DNA of 64,000 nt from Taudactylus pleione. Lineage: Eukaryota; Chordata; Amphibia; Anura; Myobatrachidae. Below are positions 11,592 through 23,289 of this stretch, piece by piece; positions within the stretch are counted from its first letter, which is position 1; every line of letters starts with the position of its first letter. The DNA is taken from contig JAUIMM010000200.1 of assembly GCA_031769625.1 (NCBI GenBank), positions 53,280,001 to 53,344,000 on the forward strand, written 5' to 3'. The translations under genes and the position numbers were made by a program. The notes below the pieces were generated by a model that saw only the letters and a program-made list of their open reading frames with translations, did no database searches and had not been told where the DNA came from.

Positions 11592-12318
11592 CCAGAAACC
11601 AACTCCGTGATTTTGGAATTAATGATCGCAATATAAAAATAAGCTAAAAAATGCAATAAAACCACTAGTTGCTACAAACATAGACTCAGAGGGGAGAAAT
11701 TAAATTGTTGTTTGGTTGCCTGTTACTATTGGGCGGCCGACAGAGCTATTTAGTTGTTGCTTCAACCGGGCGCGAGTGTCCAGATTATTGATTGGTCGTT
11801 CCATTGTGTTTATACACCAGCAAATGTGAACAATATATCTGCAAGTTATATATTGCATCTACCGTACTGCATGGCTGACGCGATATATCTGTGAATTATG
11901 TCATACGTAGATATATCGTGTGTACACAAGCACAGATGTAGTAAACAATGTATCATTCGTCAGCTATACAAACAATGTACCCAGCATAAGCCACCCTCTG
12001 TGCTCGTCAGAGTGTATAGATGGAGATGGGACGCCTGTTTCTGGTGGAGCTTTTGCATCCAGCAGTAGTGCGTGTGTAATTCCCCTATTAATGATGATGG
12101 CTGTAGCTGTGCACTGAGAAACAGTTGGTGGCGTAGCATTCTGCATGAAGATGGGTGGATAATTAGCATAGATGAGCAGATACTCGTTGCTGCGATCGAA
12201 CAGGAAAGAGGCTGCAGGTGCATCTGAATCAGGCCCATTGTCACATGACACACGGTTGAGAACCAAAACAAAAATGAATGAATTCTCTAGTCTAGACCAA
12301 TACACAAGGGATTCTGAC
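11592..12318. other. No gene; one orphan family A end
   Basis: A family A right end (CATCTGAATCAGGCCC) stops at 12236, but I cannot find its partner, so that copy is truncated or decayed. GATATATC-rich sequence at 11835-11930 resembles family B interiors. Confidence 0.45.
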
Positions 12319-12389
12319 AGGTGTTGGGATTCCGGCGCTGGCATTCTGAGCGCTGGAATCCCAGCGGTCAGGATATTGACCGCATCCCA
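12319..12389. mobile_element. Family C fragment
   Basis: ACAGGTGTTGGGATTCCGGC through GCGGTCAGGATATTGACCGC to ATCCC matches the terminal part of family C elements (GGATTCCGGC and GTCAGGAT-TT-GAACG words). The GTTAGG-rich interior is missing, so this is a truncated end. Confidence 0.6.
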
Positions 12390-13693
12390 TCTGTACAACT
12401 AATCATTGGATTAATTAAACCAAATTAAACTAGAGGATCTATTGTCTTTATATATTGAGTACTAGATACAAATAAAAATATCCCCAAAAAGACCTAAGAC
12501 TAGTCAACATAGTATAAAACTCCTAGATACTTAACTAGATAATTTACAGAAGTTCTTAAATTAGCTTCACATTTAAAATAGACACATCTATGATCTCAAA
12601 ACATTTGCAATGCCTAATAATCTGCCTGTCAAATAAAAATGAAAATAATCAATATTGGGCATGTTGGTCAATGCATTCTGACTCGTGTGTGCAGACATTT
12701 TCTCAGCACTAACAGGCTCCAGTGGCACCAACAGTTCCAGTTGCTGTGACCAAATACTGAATGGCTCGGTCTTGCCAAATATAGCCACCGATACCCTATC
12801 TCATGGCTCTCTGACCAGGTAACAAGATTACAGGAATTGCTCACTCCCAGCTCAGAGGAAGCTCATCCAATCAAAATGTTGTCCCATGATGCTCCAGGGC
12901 TAACAACTGGAGTTTAAGGGCATTATTTAGGATTGCATGTTGTTGCACACTGTGTATTAGTGGAGATGCGCCTGTACACTTGTTTTATGTCTGTAGGTAC
13001 CTTACCATATAATGGAAAGCAAGGATGCATGCAAAGCAAAGATACAGAAGTTATCAACATCAACTTTGGAAATTCCACTTAGAATATAGATACGCCTACT
13101 AAAAGGATTGCATCTATGGGTCATAGTTAACTGTTGCCTGCACACTGTTGCTGTACTTCCCCTTACTGTGGCATGCAAAACAATTGAATCGCCCCCTGAA
13201 TGTCTTTTGACAATGCTTGATTGTTATAGAGAATATACAAAAAACATGTCAAGAAAATATCTATCTTAAAATAACACTAGTATTTTGGAACCGTCATTTG
13301 ACAAGTCGTGAGCACGCAAAATTGTCCCTTTCTCTTACTTTTTCCTTCCTCATCTCCCTCTCGTCTTCTCTTTTCTTTGGTCTCTTTTTTTTCTCTTAAC
13401 CCTCTTTTCTCTTTCTCTAACACTTTTCCCTCTCCCCCTCTTTTCTTATAGTTGGATGTTGTATTTAATGTATATTGGTTTAATATAATAATGAATAAAG
13501 TATTTATTGAGCTGACAGACAAGTTACAATCAGGTTGGTAACAGTGCCAAAGAAAAAATATTTGCTAACCCGCGTTCCCTAAACAGCTGCTTAGTCTTAT
13601 ACACAGGCACATGAACACTCTTATCATAAAAGTTACAGTGGATAGGCCAATGAAGTGCTGTTAGCTTCACCCCTATACACTGGTATGTCAGAT
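12390..13693. other. No gene; one polypyrimidine tract
   Basis: A C/T-rich tract fills about 13325-13446. It is long for a splice acceptor tract, and no exon follows it. The rest is AT-rich with short, unsupported frames. Confidence 0.45.
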
Positions 13694-14426
13694 AGGTCCT
13701 CCGTCATTTAAATACGTAATACCTTCCCTTGTCATCAGTCCAAGGATGAACTCAGATTCCGATGATCGGGAATCTGCACATGTGCAGAACGGATCCTGTG
13801 TGACTGTATGCAGAGAAGCAGCAGACTGCGATCCTGGTATGTTGTCTTCGTCCTTAAAATCTAGGGGACCCATATATGGAATTTTATGAAGTTTTCATGT
13901 GTTATTTATACTAAAAAAAATTATGGTGTTTAGGCACCTAATAAATATTTTTTAAAATTATATATTTTGGACATGACGATATTCCCTTTAATGTGTGTTC
14001 TTGGGAGTATATTTCCAGTACTTCCAAAATGATAGTCAAATGTTGAGAAAGTGACTACATGCCGTGTCCAACATCCAACAGAAAAGAAACCTTGATGTGT
14101 ATTGATATTATAGTGTTAGGTGGGAGCAATAACGGTGTGTTCGGCACATCAATATTGCTCACACTATTGTGATCTTTTTATGTTGTGTTATGAAATATCA
14201 TTGAGGAGAGGATTTTGAAGATCTATACTGAATCACCACTGTTCCTATGGAGGGTTACAGGATCCTTTATGTGAACCTGTTATTGCTGAGTGTATGCTTT
14301 TGGACCCTCCGTACGTCATTATTATTGTAATCAATGTAATCATTGTTTCACCATTATATTCCCTTCAATTCACATGGACAGATGACAAGGGAAGGTGTAT
14401 TACGTGTTCTTAATGACGGAGGACCT
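13694..14426. mobile_element. 733-bp terminal-inverted-repeat element
   Basis: The left end AGGTCCTCCGTCATTTAA continues through ACGTAATACCTTCCCTTG. The right end is its near-perfect complement (CAAGGGAAGGTGTATTACG to TTAATGACGGAGGACCT). The arms are about 45 bp and the interior has no transposase. I could not read a convincing target duplication, so the superfamily is open. Confidence 0.8.
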
Positions 14427-15799
14427 CTGAAGTGCATGTCACTGGTCTGTGTATCTCTGCACATGCTAGGGACACACAGGCTACTGTATATAACTATTTC
14501 TTCTCTATGAAGATACATTATAATGTCTAATCTGGGTAGATGGTGTAATATCAGATCCTAATGAATGGATGGACAGAATGTTTTATGTCCTATGGATAGA
14601 GTGTCAGGCCCAGAGTAAGCACTGATAACTTACATGTGACGATTGATGTGATTTCTGCATTATGTGGTTGAATATCAAAGCGCTTAAAACTGGCTGGAAA
14701 GATACATTTGCCTTTTGTAGTGGAGTCCCAACTTTTGAGTATGTCACTGCAGGTTATTACTACCATATGTTTCGCAGGCCAAGCTTTCATCTCTGCTGTT
14801 CAAAAGAAGCTCTCTAAACACTATAACTTTTAACTTGTGACTCATGTTCTCTCTCGTTCCCATGCAGCTAAGAGCCAGACCTGGCACTGATATTGACAAG
14901 TGAAATGAGGGATAGGAACAGAACAATGGAGAGGAGAGTGTGATGGACTGTAGTTATAGTGAGAGAATTCACACATACATGCTTATGCAGCACACTGCTT
15001 TGTTTTACACACTATCCCCAGAGGGACCCGTCTATTATTAGAGGAGGCCTTGCCGTGGCCATCTGCACAGGCTTTGCTTATTTGGGCAGTCAAACAAACT
15101 CCTCCAGGGACAGGTTAATGAAATCCAATAATCAGAATTCAGGTCTGAAACATTTAGACATCCCAGATGCAATTAAATAGCTGGATGCTAAAACAATAGA
15201 AGTGTACTTAAATCCCAGAACAAATGAAATAGGATGAAAGCATGTCGTTACTGGAAATGTTGGCCAACAATGTTCCCAGACAAGACCTTCTCTACAGTAT
15301 AATTAGCTTTGTCGTACGGGATGAGGGACAGGTATGGAAAGTGCTCTCATTGTTTTCAGCATGTTGCATTGATAGTGGTGCACCAAATTATGAAGACAGT
15401 TCATATACCGTATCTTAAGTGTATGTAATAGTTGAACAACATTTTTAGAGAGTCAATAATCTGGTATAACAATTTAAATGAGACTTTAATCTTCTATTAA
15501 GATTAAATCATGTTAACATATTGGCTGTACTGTAATATATGTCATTATCTATAATACAGCAAAGGCAATGCGGATAAAATGCATTCATTTATTGGATGCT
15601 GGTGCATGCCATGTATCCCGAGCAAACCCATATATAGGTGGAATCCATAAAGGGACTTTTTAGTCATCTCCATTATAGATGTGTATAAGTATGGCCACAC
15701 ATTAAGGCAGTTCTGCTACTTGAAGTGCAGAGTCAACATCTAATTTGGCCACACACTGTGCCAAGCAGCCACAATACTCCTATCCTATCTCAGGCCTCT
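14427..15799. other. No gene seen
   Basis: AT-rich, non-repetitive to the eye. Short frames at 14590-15180 lack splice signals or recognisable motifs and are not supported. Confidence 0.4.
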
Positions 15800-17150
15800 T
15801 AGTGCAGTTAGATGATGGCAACACTGGCATGCCAATAGTGATGATCTTCATACCACGTTTACCAGCATAGTGCAACAAATGATGGCAACACTGGTATGCC
15901 AATAGTGATGATCTTCATACCACATTTATCAGCATAGTGCAGACAGATGATGGCAACACTGGCATGCCAATAGTGATGATCTTCATACCACGTTTACCAG
16001 CATAGTGCAACAAATGATGGCAACACTGGTATGCCAATAGTGATGATCTTCATACCACATTTACCAGCATAGTGCAGACAGATGATGGCAACAATGGCAT
16101 GCCAATAGTGATGATCTTCATACCACGTTTACCAGTATAGTGCAACAAATGATGGCAACACTGGTATGCCAATAGTGATGATCTTCATACCACGTTTACC
16201 AGTATAGTGCAACAAATGATGGCAACACTGGTATGCCAATAGTGATGATCTTCATACCACATTTACCAGCATAGTGCAGACAGATGATGGCAACACTGGC
16301 ATGCCAATAGTGATGATCTTCATACCACGTTTACCAGCATAGTGCAACAAATGATGGCAACACTGGTATGCCAATAGTGATGATCTTCATACCACGTTTA
16401 CCAGTATAGTGCAACAAATGATGGCAACACTGGTATGCCAATAGTGATGATCTTCATACCACATTTACCAGCATAGTGCAGACAGATGATGGCAACACTG
16501 GCATGCCAATAGTGATGATCTTCATACCACGTTTACCAGCATAGTGCAACAAATGATGGCAACACTGGTATGCCAATAGTGATGATCTTCATACCACATT
16601 TACCAGCATAGTGCAGACAGATGATGGCAACACTGGCATGCCAATAGTGATGATCTTCATACCACGTTTACCAGCATAGTGCAACAAATGATGGCAACAC
16701 TGGTATGCCAATAGTGATGATCTTCATACCACATTTACCAGCATAGTGCAGACAGATGATGGCAACACTGGCATGCCAATAGTGATGATCTTCATACCAC
16801 GTTTACCAGCATAGTGCAACAAATGATGGCAACACTGGTATGCCAATAGTGATGATCTTCATACCATGTTTACCAGTATAGTGCAACAAATGATGGCAAC
16901 ACTGGTATGCCAATAGTGATGATCTTCATACCACATTTACCAGCATAGTGCAGACAGATGATGGCAACACTGGCATGCCAATAGTGATGATCTTCATACC
17001 ACGTTTACCAGCATAGTGCAACAAATGATGGCAACACTAGTATGCCAATAGTGATGATCTTCATACCACATTTACCAGCATAGTGCAGACAGATGATGGC
17101 AACACTGGCATGCCTGATGATCTTCATACCACATTTACCAGCATGATTAA
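15800..17150. repeat. Satellite array, 67/68-bp units in higher-order order
   Basis: About 20 head-to-tail units contain GATGATGGCAACACTGG, ATGCCAATAGTGATGATC and TTCATACCAC. Two main types differ at fixed positions. Type A has GGCATGCC, CGTTTACC and a CAACAAAT join; type B has GGTATGCC, CATTTACC and a CAGACAGAT join. A third type, A', has GGTATGCC with CGTTTACC or TGTTTACC and a CAGTATAG join. Reading along gives AB AB AA'B AA'B AB AB AA'B AB A, so the unit of amplification is an AB dimer (about 135 bp) or an AA'B trimer. The last unit lacks the AATAG part and decays into flanking sequence near 17145. Unit identity is very high within types. Confidence 0.95.
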
Positions 17151-18639
17151 TTATGCGCCAATCTGTTTAAATCGGATTATTAGGGTTATTTTGCCAACTG
17201 TGTAATAGCATAACTCATGTGCATCTTTCTAGACGCAAAAAGTTTTGTTTCTACACTAAATGACATCAATAAAACTGCAATTAAGTATACAATTAATTTA
17301 TACAATATTATTTACTTATACTGAACAATAAAACATATATAACATATATGCAAATCAGCATTTTTCAGTCTCTGGCAAATACATTCCAGAATTTTGCAGA
17401 ATGCCCCTTTGAAGGGTAATTTCAGCAAAATTTAATTATACCCCAAATAGCCCTCCTCCCAACTAACAGAAGCAGGGTGTGCTTTGTTGGGTGTGCTCTG
17501 CAGTTTAGGAGAAGCCCCCTAGAAAGCTTTATGTCCTGGTCTTGACAACCAAGAGCAGTTAAATGTAATTGTTGCTGTGTATAGCCTGTGCCTATGTAAC
17601 AAAATGACACCGCTTCTGTCTTAACCTTTGTTCTATCAGCTGTTATCACCTGGGCGAAAGGTTTTGTAGCCAAGGTGACTGAGAACACCTGGGCGAAAGA
17701 TTTTGTGGCCATGGTGACTGAGAACACCTGGGCGAAAGATTTTGTGGCCATGGTGCCTGAGTTCTCCAAACCTACAGGGGTCAATATTTAGGCCTGGCAG
17801 TTTTGAGGGTTGTGGGTAAATTAACATTTTAACTGGATTGAATTGTTTAGGGCATAGCCAGGCTTTTCAGCAGTTTGATAACTTAGGCAATGAGACACAC
17901 ATTTATAAAGATTTAGGACAGTGCTGATATGAGTGGACAATTCCACAGATCAGGACTTTTGTATTCCAGGACATTTGGAAGATGTATCCCGCTGGCAGGG
18001 GTCCTTTCAATGATGTGTTGCACCAGTGGAAGATATTTGTAGCATTGAAGCTTTTTAGAGGAGGGGAAGGGAGGGGGGAACGTGGCATTTCCCCTGCATG
18101 ACATGTGAGTGTGCAAGGGTTAATCAGCACAAAAGAACCTGGTCTATCCAAAAATAACTACCCCCCCCCAATAATCTATTTCACAATCACTATTAAACAC
18201 AAAGGGCTGAGGCAGAGCTGAATGCATATCAGTTTTGTGGACAGAGCTTGTGTGCTTTCACGCTGTGCATGCTCTGTGCTCTAGAGCTAAGCGCACACTT
18301 CTCCAGGCGATGCCTCTCAGGTTTTAGCTATGGAAGCGTAACTGGGTGGTAATGGGGCATGTAGGCCAAACTTAGTGAGGGTGTGCCATCAGAATGGCTG
18401 GCTATGCAGAGCAGAGTAGAGCACATGTGTAAATATGTCTGCTTTGAGATGGATCTCCTGCACCAAGGATGAATATGCATCCTGATAATTATAATGGATA
18501 TCTAACTATGCTCACAGGACAGGGGTGGTAAAAATCTGCATCTGTAACCTTGTATGTAATCGCGGCTTCAACTCGTTCAACTTTGCATTGGCTCCAAAGG
18601 CCATTCACCACTAAGATCAATGCAATTCAATTATCTATT
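17151..18639. other. No supported gene; contains a small tandem repeat
   Basis: Apart from the 39-bp repeat at 17647-17763, this is AT-rich DNA with short C or A runs (18161-18170). The minus-strand open frame across 17422-17784 gains its length from the in-frame 39-bp repeat and has no other support. Confidence 0.45.
17647..17763. repeat. Three copies of a 39-bp unit
   Basis: Starts at 17647, 17686 and 17725 show the unit CACCTGGGCGAAAGATTTTG followed by TGGCCATGGTGACTGAGAA. Units 2 and 3 differ by one base and unit 1 by a few. As 39 is a multiple of three, the minus strand reads a 13-residue repeat (TMATKSFAQVFSV). Confidence 0.95.
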
Positions 18640-19020
18640 GTCACTACATTAAATGCAAATTAAGTGAAATTACAAAATAATCGAACAAGAAATCCAATGG
18701 TAACACTTATTAAAAACAATTCAATTTAAATTTAACCTAAAGATCACAGATAAAGAAAACTTTTCTTATTCCTGCTTGTACGTGTCCTGATGCTCCTTAT
18801 TTGCCTATTTGACGGTAAATGCTCAAAAAGCTTCTGACAAGGGTGACTATTGTCAATCATAATTTTAACTGCCTTTACCACACTCCTTTTTTATACATAT
18901 CCTCCAAAGGAGGCAATGATTGACCAATCACCCGCTCTGCCGCTATTCTATCAATATACCTATGTTCTACCCGGGAGCTATTCCTATACCACACCAAGAT
19001 AGAATATGTTAGTTTATGTC
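18640..19020 (-). pseudogene. LINE reverse transcriptase C-terminal fragment
   Basis: The minus strand from 19020 downward reads TYSILVWY, then IDRIAAERVIGQSLPPLEDM and NSHPCQKLFEHLPSNRQIRS in nearby frames. These match the conserved tail of a common vertebrate non-LTR retrotransposon: a VWYG block, then a block like KTAQRIIGxxLPSLxDIY, then SHPSHxLFxLLPSGRRxRS. One or more frameshifts are present. It is the continuation of the fragment at 21441-21990; the two halves are separated by about 2.4 kb of inserted DNA. Confidence 0.72.
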
Positions 19021-19513
19021 ACACATTGGGGTCGTAGCCCGTTACTGGGTCCAGTGGTGTCATGTCATCGCCATCCATGCCACTTCTGGTTGCGTCTGGC
19101 GTTCCAGGAGACTCTGGCTGGCACATCTCCATGTGGGCCTGGCAAATCCCATCTGGTAGTGCTCGGGCTGGCGGAAGAAAGGGCGCAGCCATCTTGGATT
19201 CATTCATGTGACTACATCAGCCTACCAGTTTTTGGGAGTTACGCTCACATGTCCTGTTTGCCCAATAGGCGCTGGGAACGTCCTATTTAAACCCCCTCTG
19301 CTGGCATGATCATTGTCAGAACAACTCTCTTCATCTGAAGATCAGTCTCCTAAATACTGGATGCAGTGGCTTGCTGTCCTGTTTCAATGCCTGTATCTGC
19401 TACCAGCAATCTACATTTGCTTATTGCAGCTGCATCTGATTCTGCAATCACCCCAACGTAAATCGGCATCTGATTCTGCCATCAGCCACCTGCATTTACA
19501 ATTGCATTCTAGT
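19021..19513. other. Inserted DNA of unknown type
   Basis: This sequence interrupts the LINE remnant. It contains repeated CAGCTGCATCTGATTCTGC and CGGCATCTGATTCTGCC words near 19425-19480, but no recognised ends and no supported gene. Confidence 0.35.
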
Positions 19514-20690
19514 CAGAGGGGTAACTAGGGTATTTGGAGCCCAGGGCAAGATGAAAAATGGAGCCCCCACCACCACTTATGTTTGCGTGCTGAAAAATGG
19601 GTATAGCCACATGCCACAAGGGGTGTGACCACTGAAAAATGGGTGTGTCAGCATGACGCTCACCCCTTTCTCGTCACTCTGGGAATATTCCTTTCCATTC
19701 CATATGTACCTTAATGCCCCGAGTAGTAGTGCCCCTATCGCAATGCCCTAAGTAGTAGTGCCCCTAAAACAATGTCCCCAGTAGCAGTGCCCCATGTAGT
19801 AGTGCCCTTTATACAGTGCCCCCAATAGTGCCCTTTATACAGTGCCTCCAGTAGTGCACCCTTATACAGTGCCCCTTATGAAGTGCCCCCAGTAGTGCAC
19901 CCTTATACTGTGTCCCCCTATGCAGTGCCCCTTATACAGTCCACCCTATGCAGTGCTCCATTAGTGGTCCCCCTTATGCAGGCCCCCAGTAATGCCCCTT
20001 ATACAGTGCTCCCAGTTGTGGTCCCCCCTATGCAGGTCCCCAGTAGTGCCCCTTATACAGTGCCCCCCAGTAGTGGTTCCCCTTATGCAGGCCCCAATAG
20101 TGCCCCTTATACAGTGTCCCCAGTAGTGGTCCCCCTTATGCAGGCCCCCAGTTGTGCCCCTTATACAGTACCCCCAGTAGTGATCCCACCCTATGCAGTG
20201 CCCCCAGTAGTGATCCCCCCTATGCAGTCCCCTTATACAGTGCCTCCTGTAGTGGTCCTCCCTATTCAGTGCCCTCAGTAGTGATATAGTGCCCCCGGCC
20301 AGTAGTGCATAACACACACACAGACATACATACACAAAAGACTGACTTACCTGAATCCCCGCTCCTGCCGCGCCCGCCGCTGTCTGCTCCTCCGTCCTCC
20401 CGCTCCTGAGTACTATGCGAGAGACGTCATGACGTCTCTCTCATTGCCCACTGCAGGAGCCGTAAGGCGGAGCTCATGAGTGAGCTCCAGCCCGGCTCTG
20501 GCAGAAGGCGCAGCAACCAATGAGAGTCTGTCTGACTCTCATTGGCTGCTGAAACACACATATCGCTGCCGGGTAGTACGAGTGTACTACCCAGCGCTGG
20601 CGGCTATGTGTGTGTTACTGTGTAGTGCAGACCGAACTCACTGCGGTCCGCACTACACTGACTGACTAGGGCGGACCTGTACCGTGGCCG
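19514..20690. mobile_element. hAT-like element with swapped internal module
   Basis: The left end reads CAGAGGGGTAACTAGGG, a typical hAT-like tip. The interior has a GTAGTGCCCCTTATACAGTG minisatellite and then a block of stem-loops: a 22-bp perfect palindrome GAGAGACGTCATGACGTCTC-TC near 20412-20433, GGAGCTCA/TGAGCTCC, and CCAATGAGAGTC/GACTCTCATTGG. The same minisatellite and block occur in the hAT element at 61238-62147, whose ends are different. The right tip is not identifiable, probably removed where the family A element at 20700 sits. Confidence 0.6.
19720..20290. repeat. AGTAGTGCCCC minisatellite
   Basis: Irregular repeats of AGTAGTGCCCCTTATACAGT and GCCCCCAGTAGTGGTCCCCC with unit lengths of roughly 20-40 bp. 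They give long open frames on both strands (proline and valine rich on the plus strand) that should not be read as genes. Confidence 0.9.
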
Positions 20691-20699
20691 GCGGCGACC

Positions 20700-21084
20700 C
20701 CCGCATACAAGCGGCTGTGCAATTCCGTTCACCTGAAATGCTAATGCAGCAGGAGGTGCCTGTAGTAAACATAAATAAACATACACCTCTTGATGCGACT
20801 GAGGTCACAGACTGTGATTACCATCGCACCTATCGCGACCAATGCTCCTTTAGCTAGGCTGAGGAAGCTGAAGCTTACAGCAGCCTGGCCAGGTCCTGGT
20901 CACTTGCCAGACATGGAAATCTGTGTCGTCTTTGGCCTTGTCCCTCCTGGAAAACAGGGGCGGCACGCCTCCGTTTTCCGGGAATGGTGGCCAGCCACGC
21001 CTCCCATGTCAATCATGCGGAGACCTCAGAACATCGGAGACGTGTGCTAACCATTGGGTTAGCGTACATTTCTGAGTCAGGCCC
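20700..21084. mobile_element. Family A element, left end lost
   Basis: From GCATACAAGCGGCTGTGCA to ATTTCTGAGTCAGGCCC this aligns with the complete copy at 38879-39312, sharing GTGCA-TTCCGT, CATCGCA, TCCGTTTTCCGG and TGTGCTAACCAT-GGGTTAGC. The GGGCCTGATTCAG left tip is missing. It includes an extra segment near 20750-20790. Confidence 0.75.
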
Positions 21085-21440
21085 TTAGTCCGCATTGCAC
21101 TGCGCACTCAATCTAGCAGGTATCCCATTTTCTGGAGCTTCATCTACGTCCTACCTTCAGCACTGTAGAGCACATCGTGATCTATTCTCCTGCAGGCTGT
21201 CACTGGTACTACAGGCACTCCATTGTAGTCACTCATACTACCTGTTCTGCTTGGCAGTTCTAAGTACCGCATTTATCAAGCTTCATACTCAGTCAGTCAC
21301 ACCAATACCATACATATATTATAATTGGTCTATGAAGGAGTCTTATTAAGGCCTCAAGCTTTTGCTATTCTCCCACCCACCTAGTCCACAGGTCCTGATC
21401 CCACAAAAGCTTAGGGTGGTGACATTTTTCTAGATATGTT
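21085..21440. other. Remainder of the insertion in the LINE
   Basis: No identified ends and no gene. The boundary with the LINE part is placed near 21440, where the reverse transcriptase frame becomes readable on the minus strand. Confidence 0.35.
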
Positions 21441-21990
21441 TTAGAGAGTAAACTGTGTTCAAATATTTCTGGGTAAGCTGGCTGCACAGCGCATAGGAAG
21501 CTCCTACGTAGCTTTTCCACCTACCAAAGAGATGTGTGAAGTCCAAGTGAAATCTTCTGAAATATTTATGCCCAAAAACTTAAACTCCCTCACCCTGTCT
21601 ACTTCTACATCATTTATGCACAGTGGGTGCAGATCTGTTCTCTTCGACCTCCTAAAATCCCAAATCACTTCCTTTGTTTTCTTTTTAGCAAGAAATGATT
21701 AACCTCCCCCCATTTAGCAAGTTGATATACATGCCTTCATCACATCACTATTTCAGCCCACCACAGTGGTGTCATCTGCCAACTTTATAATCATGTTTGA
21801 CGGTGAAGATGAAACACAATCGTGAGTACACAGGGAATATAGTAACGGCGTAGACCACATCCCTGAGGGACACTAGTACTACTAGCACCACTCCTAACAG
21901 CCTGTGGACGATTTGACAAGAAATCTTACAGCCATGTCATTCAGGAGCTGACACTCTTAGAAAGTCTTCAGTAAGGATGGAAATTAAAAG
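21441..21990 (-). pseudogene. LINE reverse transcriptase, catalytic part
   Basis: Read on the minus strand from 21800 downward: NMIIKLADDTT gives the reverse transcriptase [YFL]ADD catalytic box with both aspartates, followed after a damaged stretch by KEVIWDFRRSKR and INDVEVDRVREFKFLGINIS then EDFTW. This order (ADD box, VDFRR, FKFLGVxIxEDLTW) is that of non-LTR retrotransposons of the CR1/Rex1-like group. Upstream sequence (21830-21990) fits the region before the ADD box (LNTGVPQGCV-like) only loosely. Stops and gaps make it inactive. The C-terminal continuation is at 18640-19020. Confidence 0.78.
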
Positions 21991-22420
21991 ATGAAACATT
22001 GGCATCATTGATGGTTTGGTTCATTTGTTCAATGTTTAATCACCATTGATGGTCTACCTTTGATGCTGATTGGCTTGCCCCCTTGTCAGCTACTTTCTCC
22101 TGCACGCACACACTCCTCCGTTGTAGCACCCTAGAGTTCCTTACTTCTGATGTTACAGATGTTAAAACAATGATGCTTCAGTACCGATTTTGAATGTGAT
22201 TGATGTTTTCAAAGCTTAAAACATTGGAACCATCAATGTTTCCCATTTGATTTTCATCATCAACAATAGAATATATGTATTCATATCTTTTATTTGCAAG
22301 TCCCCCCCTATTATGACATAGATTTTCATTAAATGTTTAATTTACCTACACAATCTCTTACAGGGGAACAACTATTGAACTCAAGGAAATTCACATCAAA
22401 TACAAAATTTCAATGGAGTT
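21991..22420. other. No gene; ATTGATGG words
   Basis: AACATTGGCATCATTGATGG, CACCATTGATGG and CATTGGAACCATCAATG near 22000-22250 are partly inverted to each other and resemble the interior of the element at 30055-30290, but I cannot define ends. Confidence 0.35.
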
Positions 22421-22571
22421 CCTAATATACTGGTGCACTGGAGACCTCTAGATTTATTTTGAGTTAAAACCTAATACTTTATTAACAAATTAACTTAAAA
22501 GTTGTTAAAAAAAATATTAGGTTTTAATTAAAAATAAAACTACTGGTCCCCATTGCACTACATATTAGAAC
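22421..22571. mobile_element. Small hairpin element, 151 bp
   Basis: The left arm (CCTAATATACTGGTGCACTG to GTTAAAACCTAATACTTTA) pairs imperfectly with the right arm (AAAATATTAGGTTTTAATTA to CATTGCACTACATATTAG) around a loop at about 22489-22501. It has no coding capacity and is probably a foldback-type MITE. Confidence 0.7.
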
Positions 22572-22736
22572 CTCACCTCCCCTGTATTTTACGTACCCTT
22601 AGGAATTCTTACTCCCTGACTTTCCCAATATGCAATCACAATCTAAATTAATCAGAGTGCATGTAAACCAAACAATTCCCCACACAAATGCAGCATTTTA
22701 AATCCAAGCCTATCTAATATAGATAGAAAGCTGTAA

Positions 22737-22996
22737 AGCTGGGTACACACCTGAATGATGGTGCGACCCAGCGATGTGTCGATACGCATCACCGTACACA
22801 CTACACGATCCACCATACAGCAAAACGATATATTGTTACATGCTTCATGTAATAACATTGCGTTGTCCATGAAATTGCTCCATCTGAGGGGACGATGCAA
22901 CCACCCAATTCATCAAATGATGAATTGGGTGGATTTGCCTGTACACACTATCATTGTGATTTTTCGGTCGATATATAATACAGTGTGTATTCACCT
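22737..22996. mobile_element. Family B element with TAA duplication
   Basis: The left end AGCTGGGTACACACC and right end GTGTGTATTCACCT are inverted repeats, flanked by TAA at 22734-22736 and 22997-22999. The interior holds an inverted pair CACCCAATTCATCA/TGATGAATTGGGTG at 22912-22932. The 3-bp TWA duplication fits PIF/Harbinger elements. Confidence 0.85.
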
Positions 22997-23289
22997 TAAT
23001 ACATGCACATACAGAACATGAATGCAAACCAGTTTGTTAAAATACAACACAAATAAAACACAGAAATGTAAAAACTACTGTACATTCCTGAAACCGGCCA
23101 CCTGGGGAAAGACAATTTCTCAGTAACACACTGATCCCCAAAAACTGTCAATTTCTCAAATCATCTATCTCTAAAACTTATTTTTTCTTGACCAAACCTT
23201 CAAAAAAATGTTTTTCTTTAAGGTCCTTAAATGGGTAATGAAAAGAGGGCATCGTTCAGTAAATAACCAAGTAATGCAGACCTCTGAAG

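Noticed and set aside
12588..12788. Minus-strand 66-codon frame as an exon
   Set aside because: No convincing acceptor and donor pair, no recognised motif, and other frames are similarly open.
15800..17150. CRISPR-like array
   Set aside because: Units abut head to tail with no unique spacers, and the window is vertebrate nuclear DNA. It is a satellite.
19883..20335. 124-132 codon frames on both strands
   Set aside because: Low-complexity translation of the AGTAGTGCCCC minisatellite inside a transposon.
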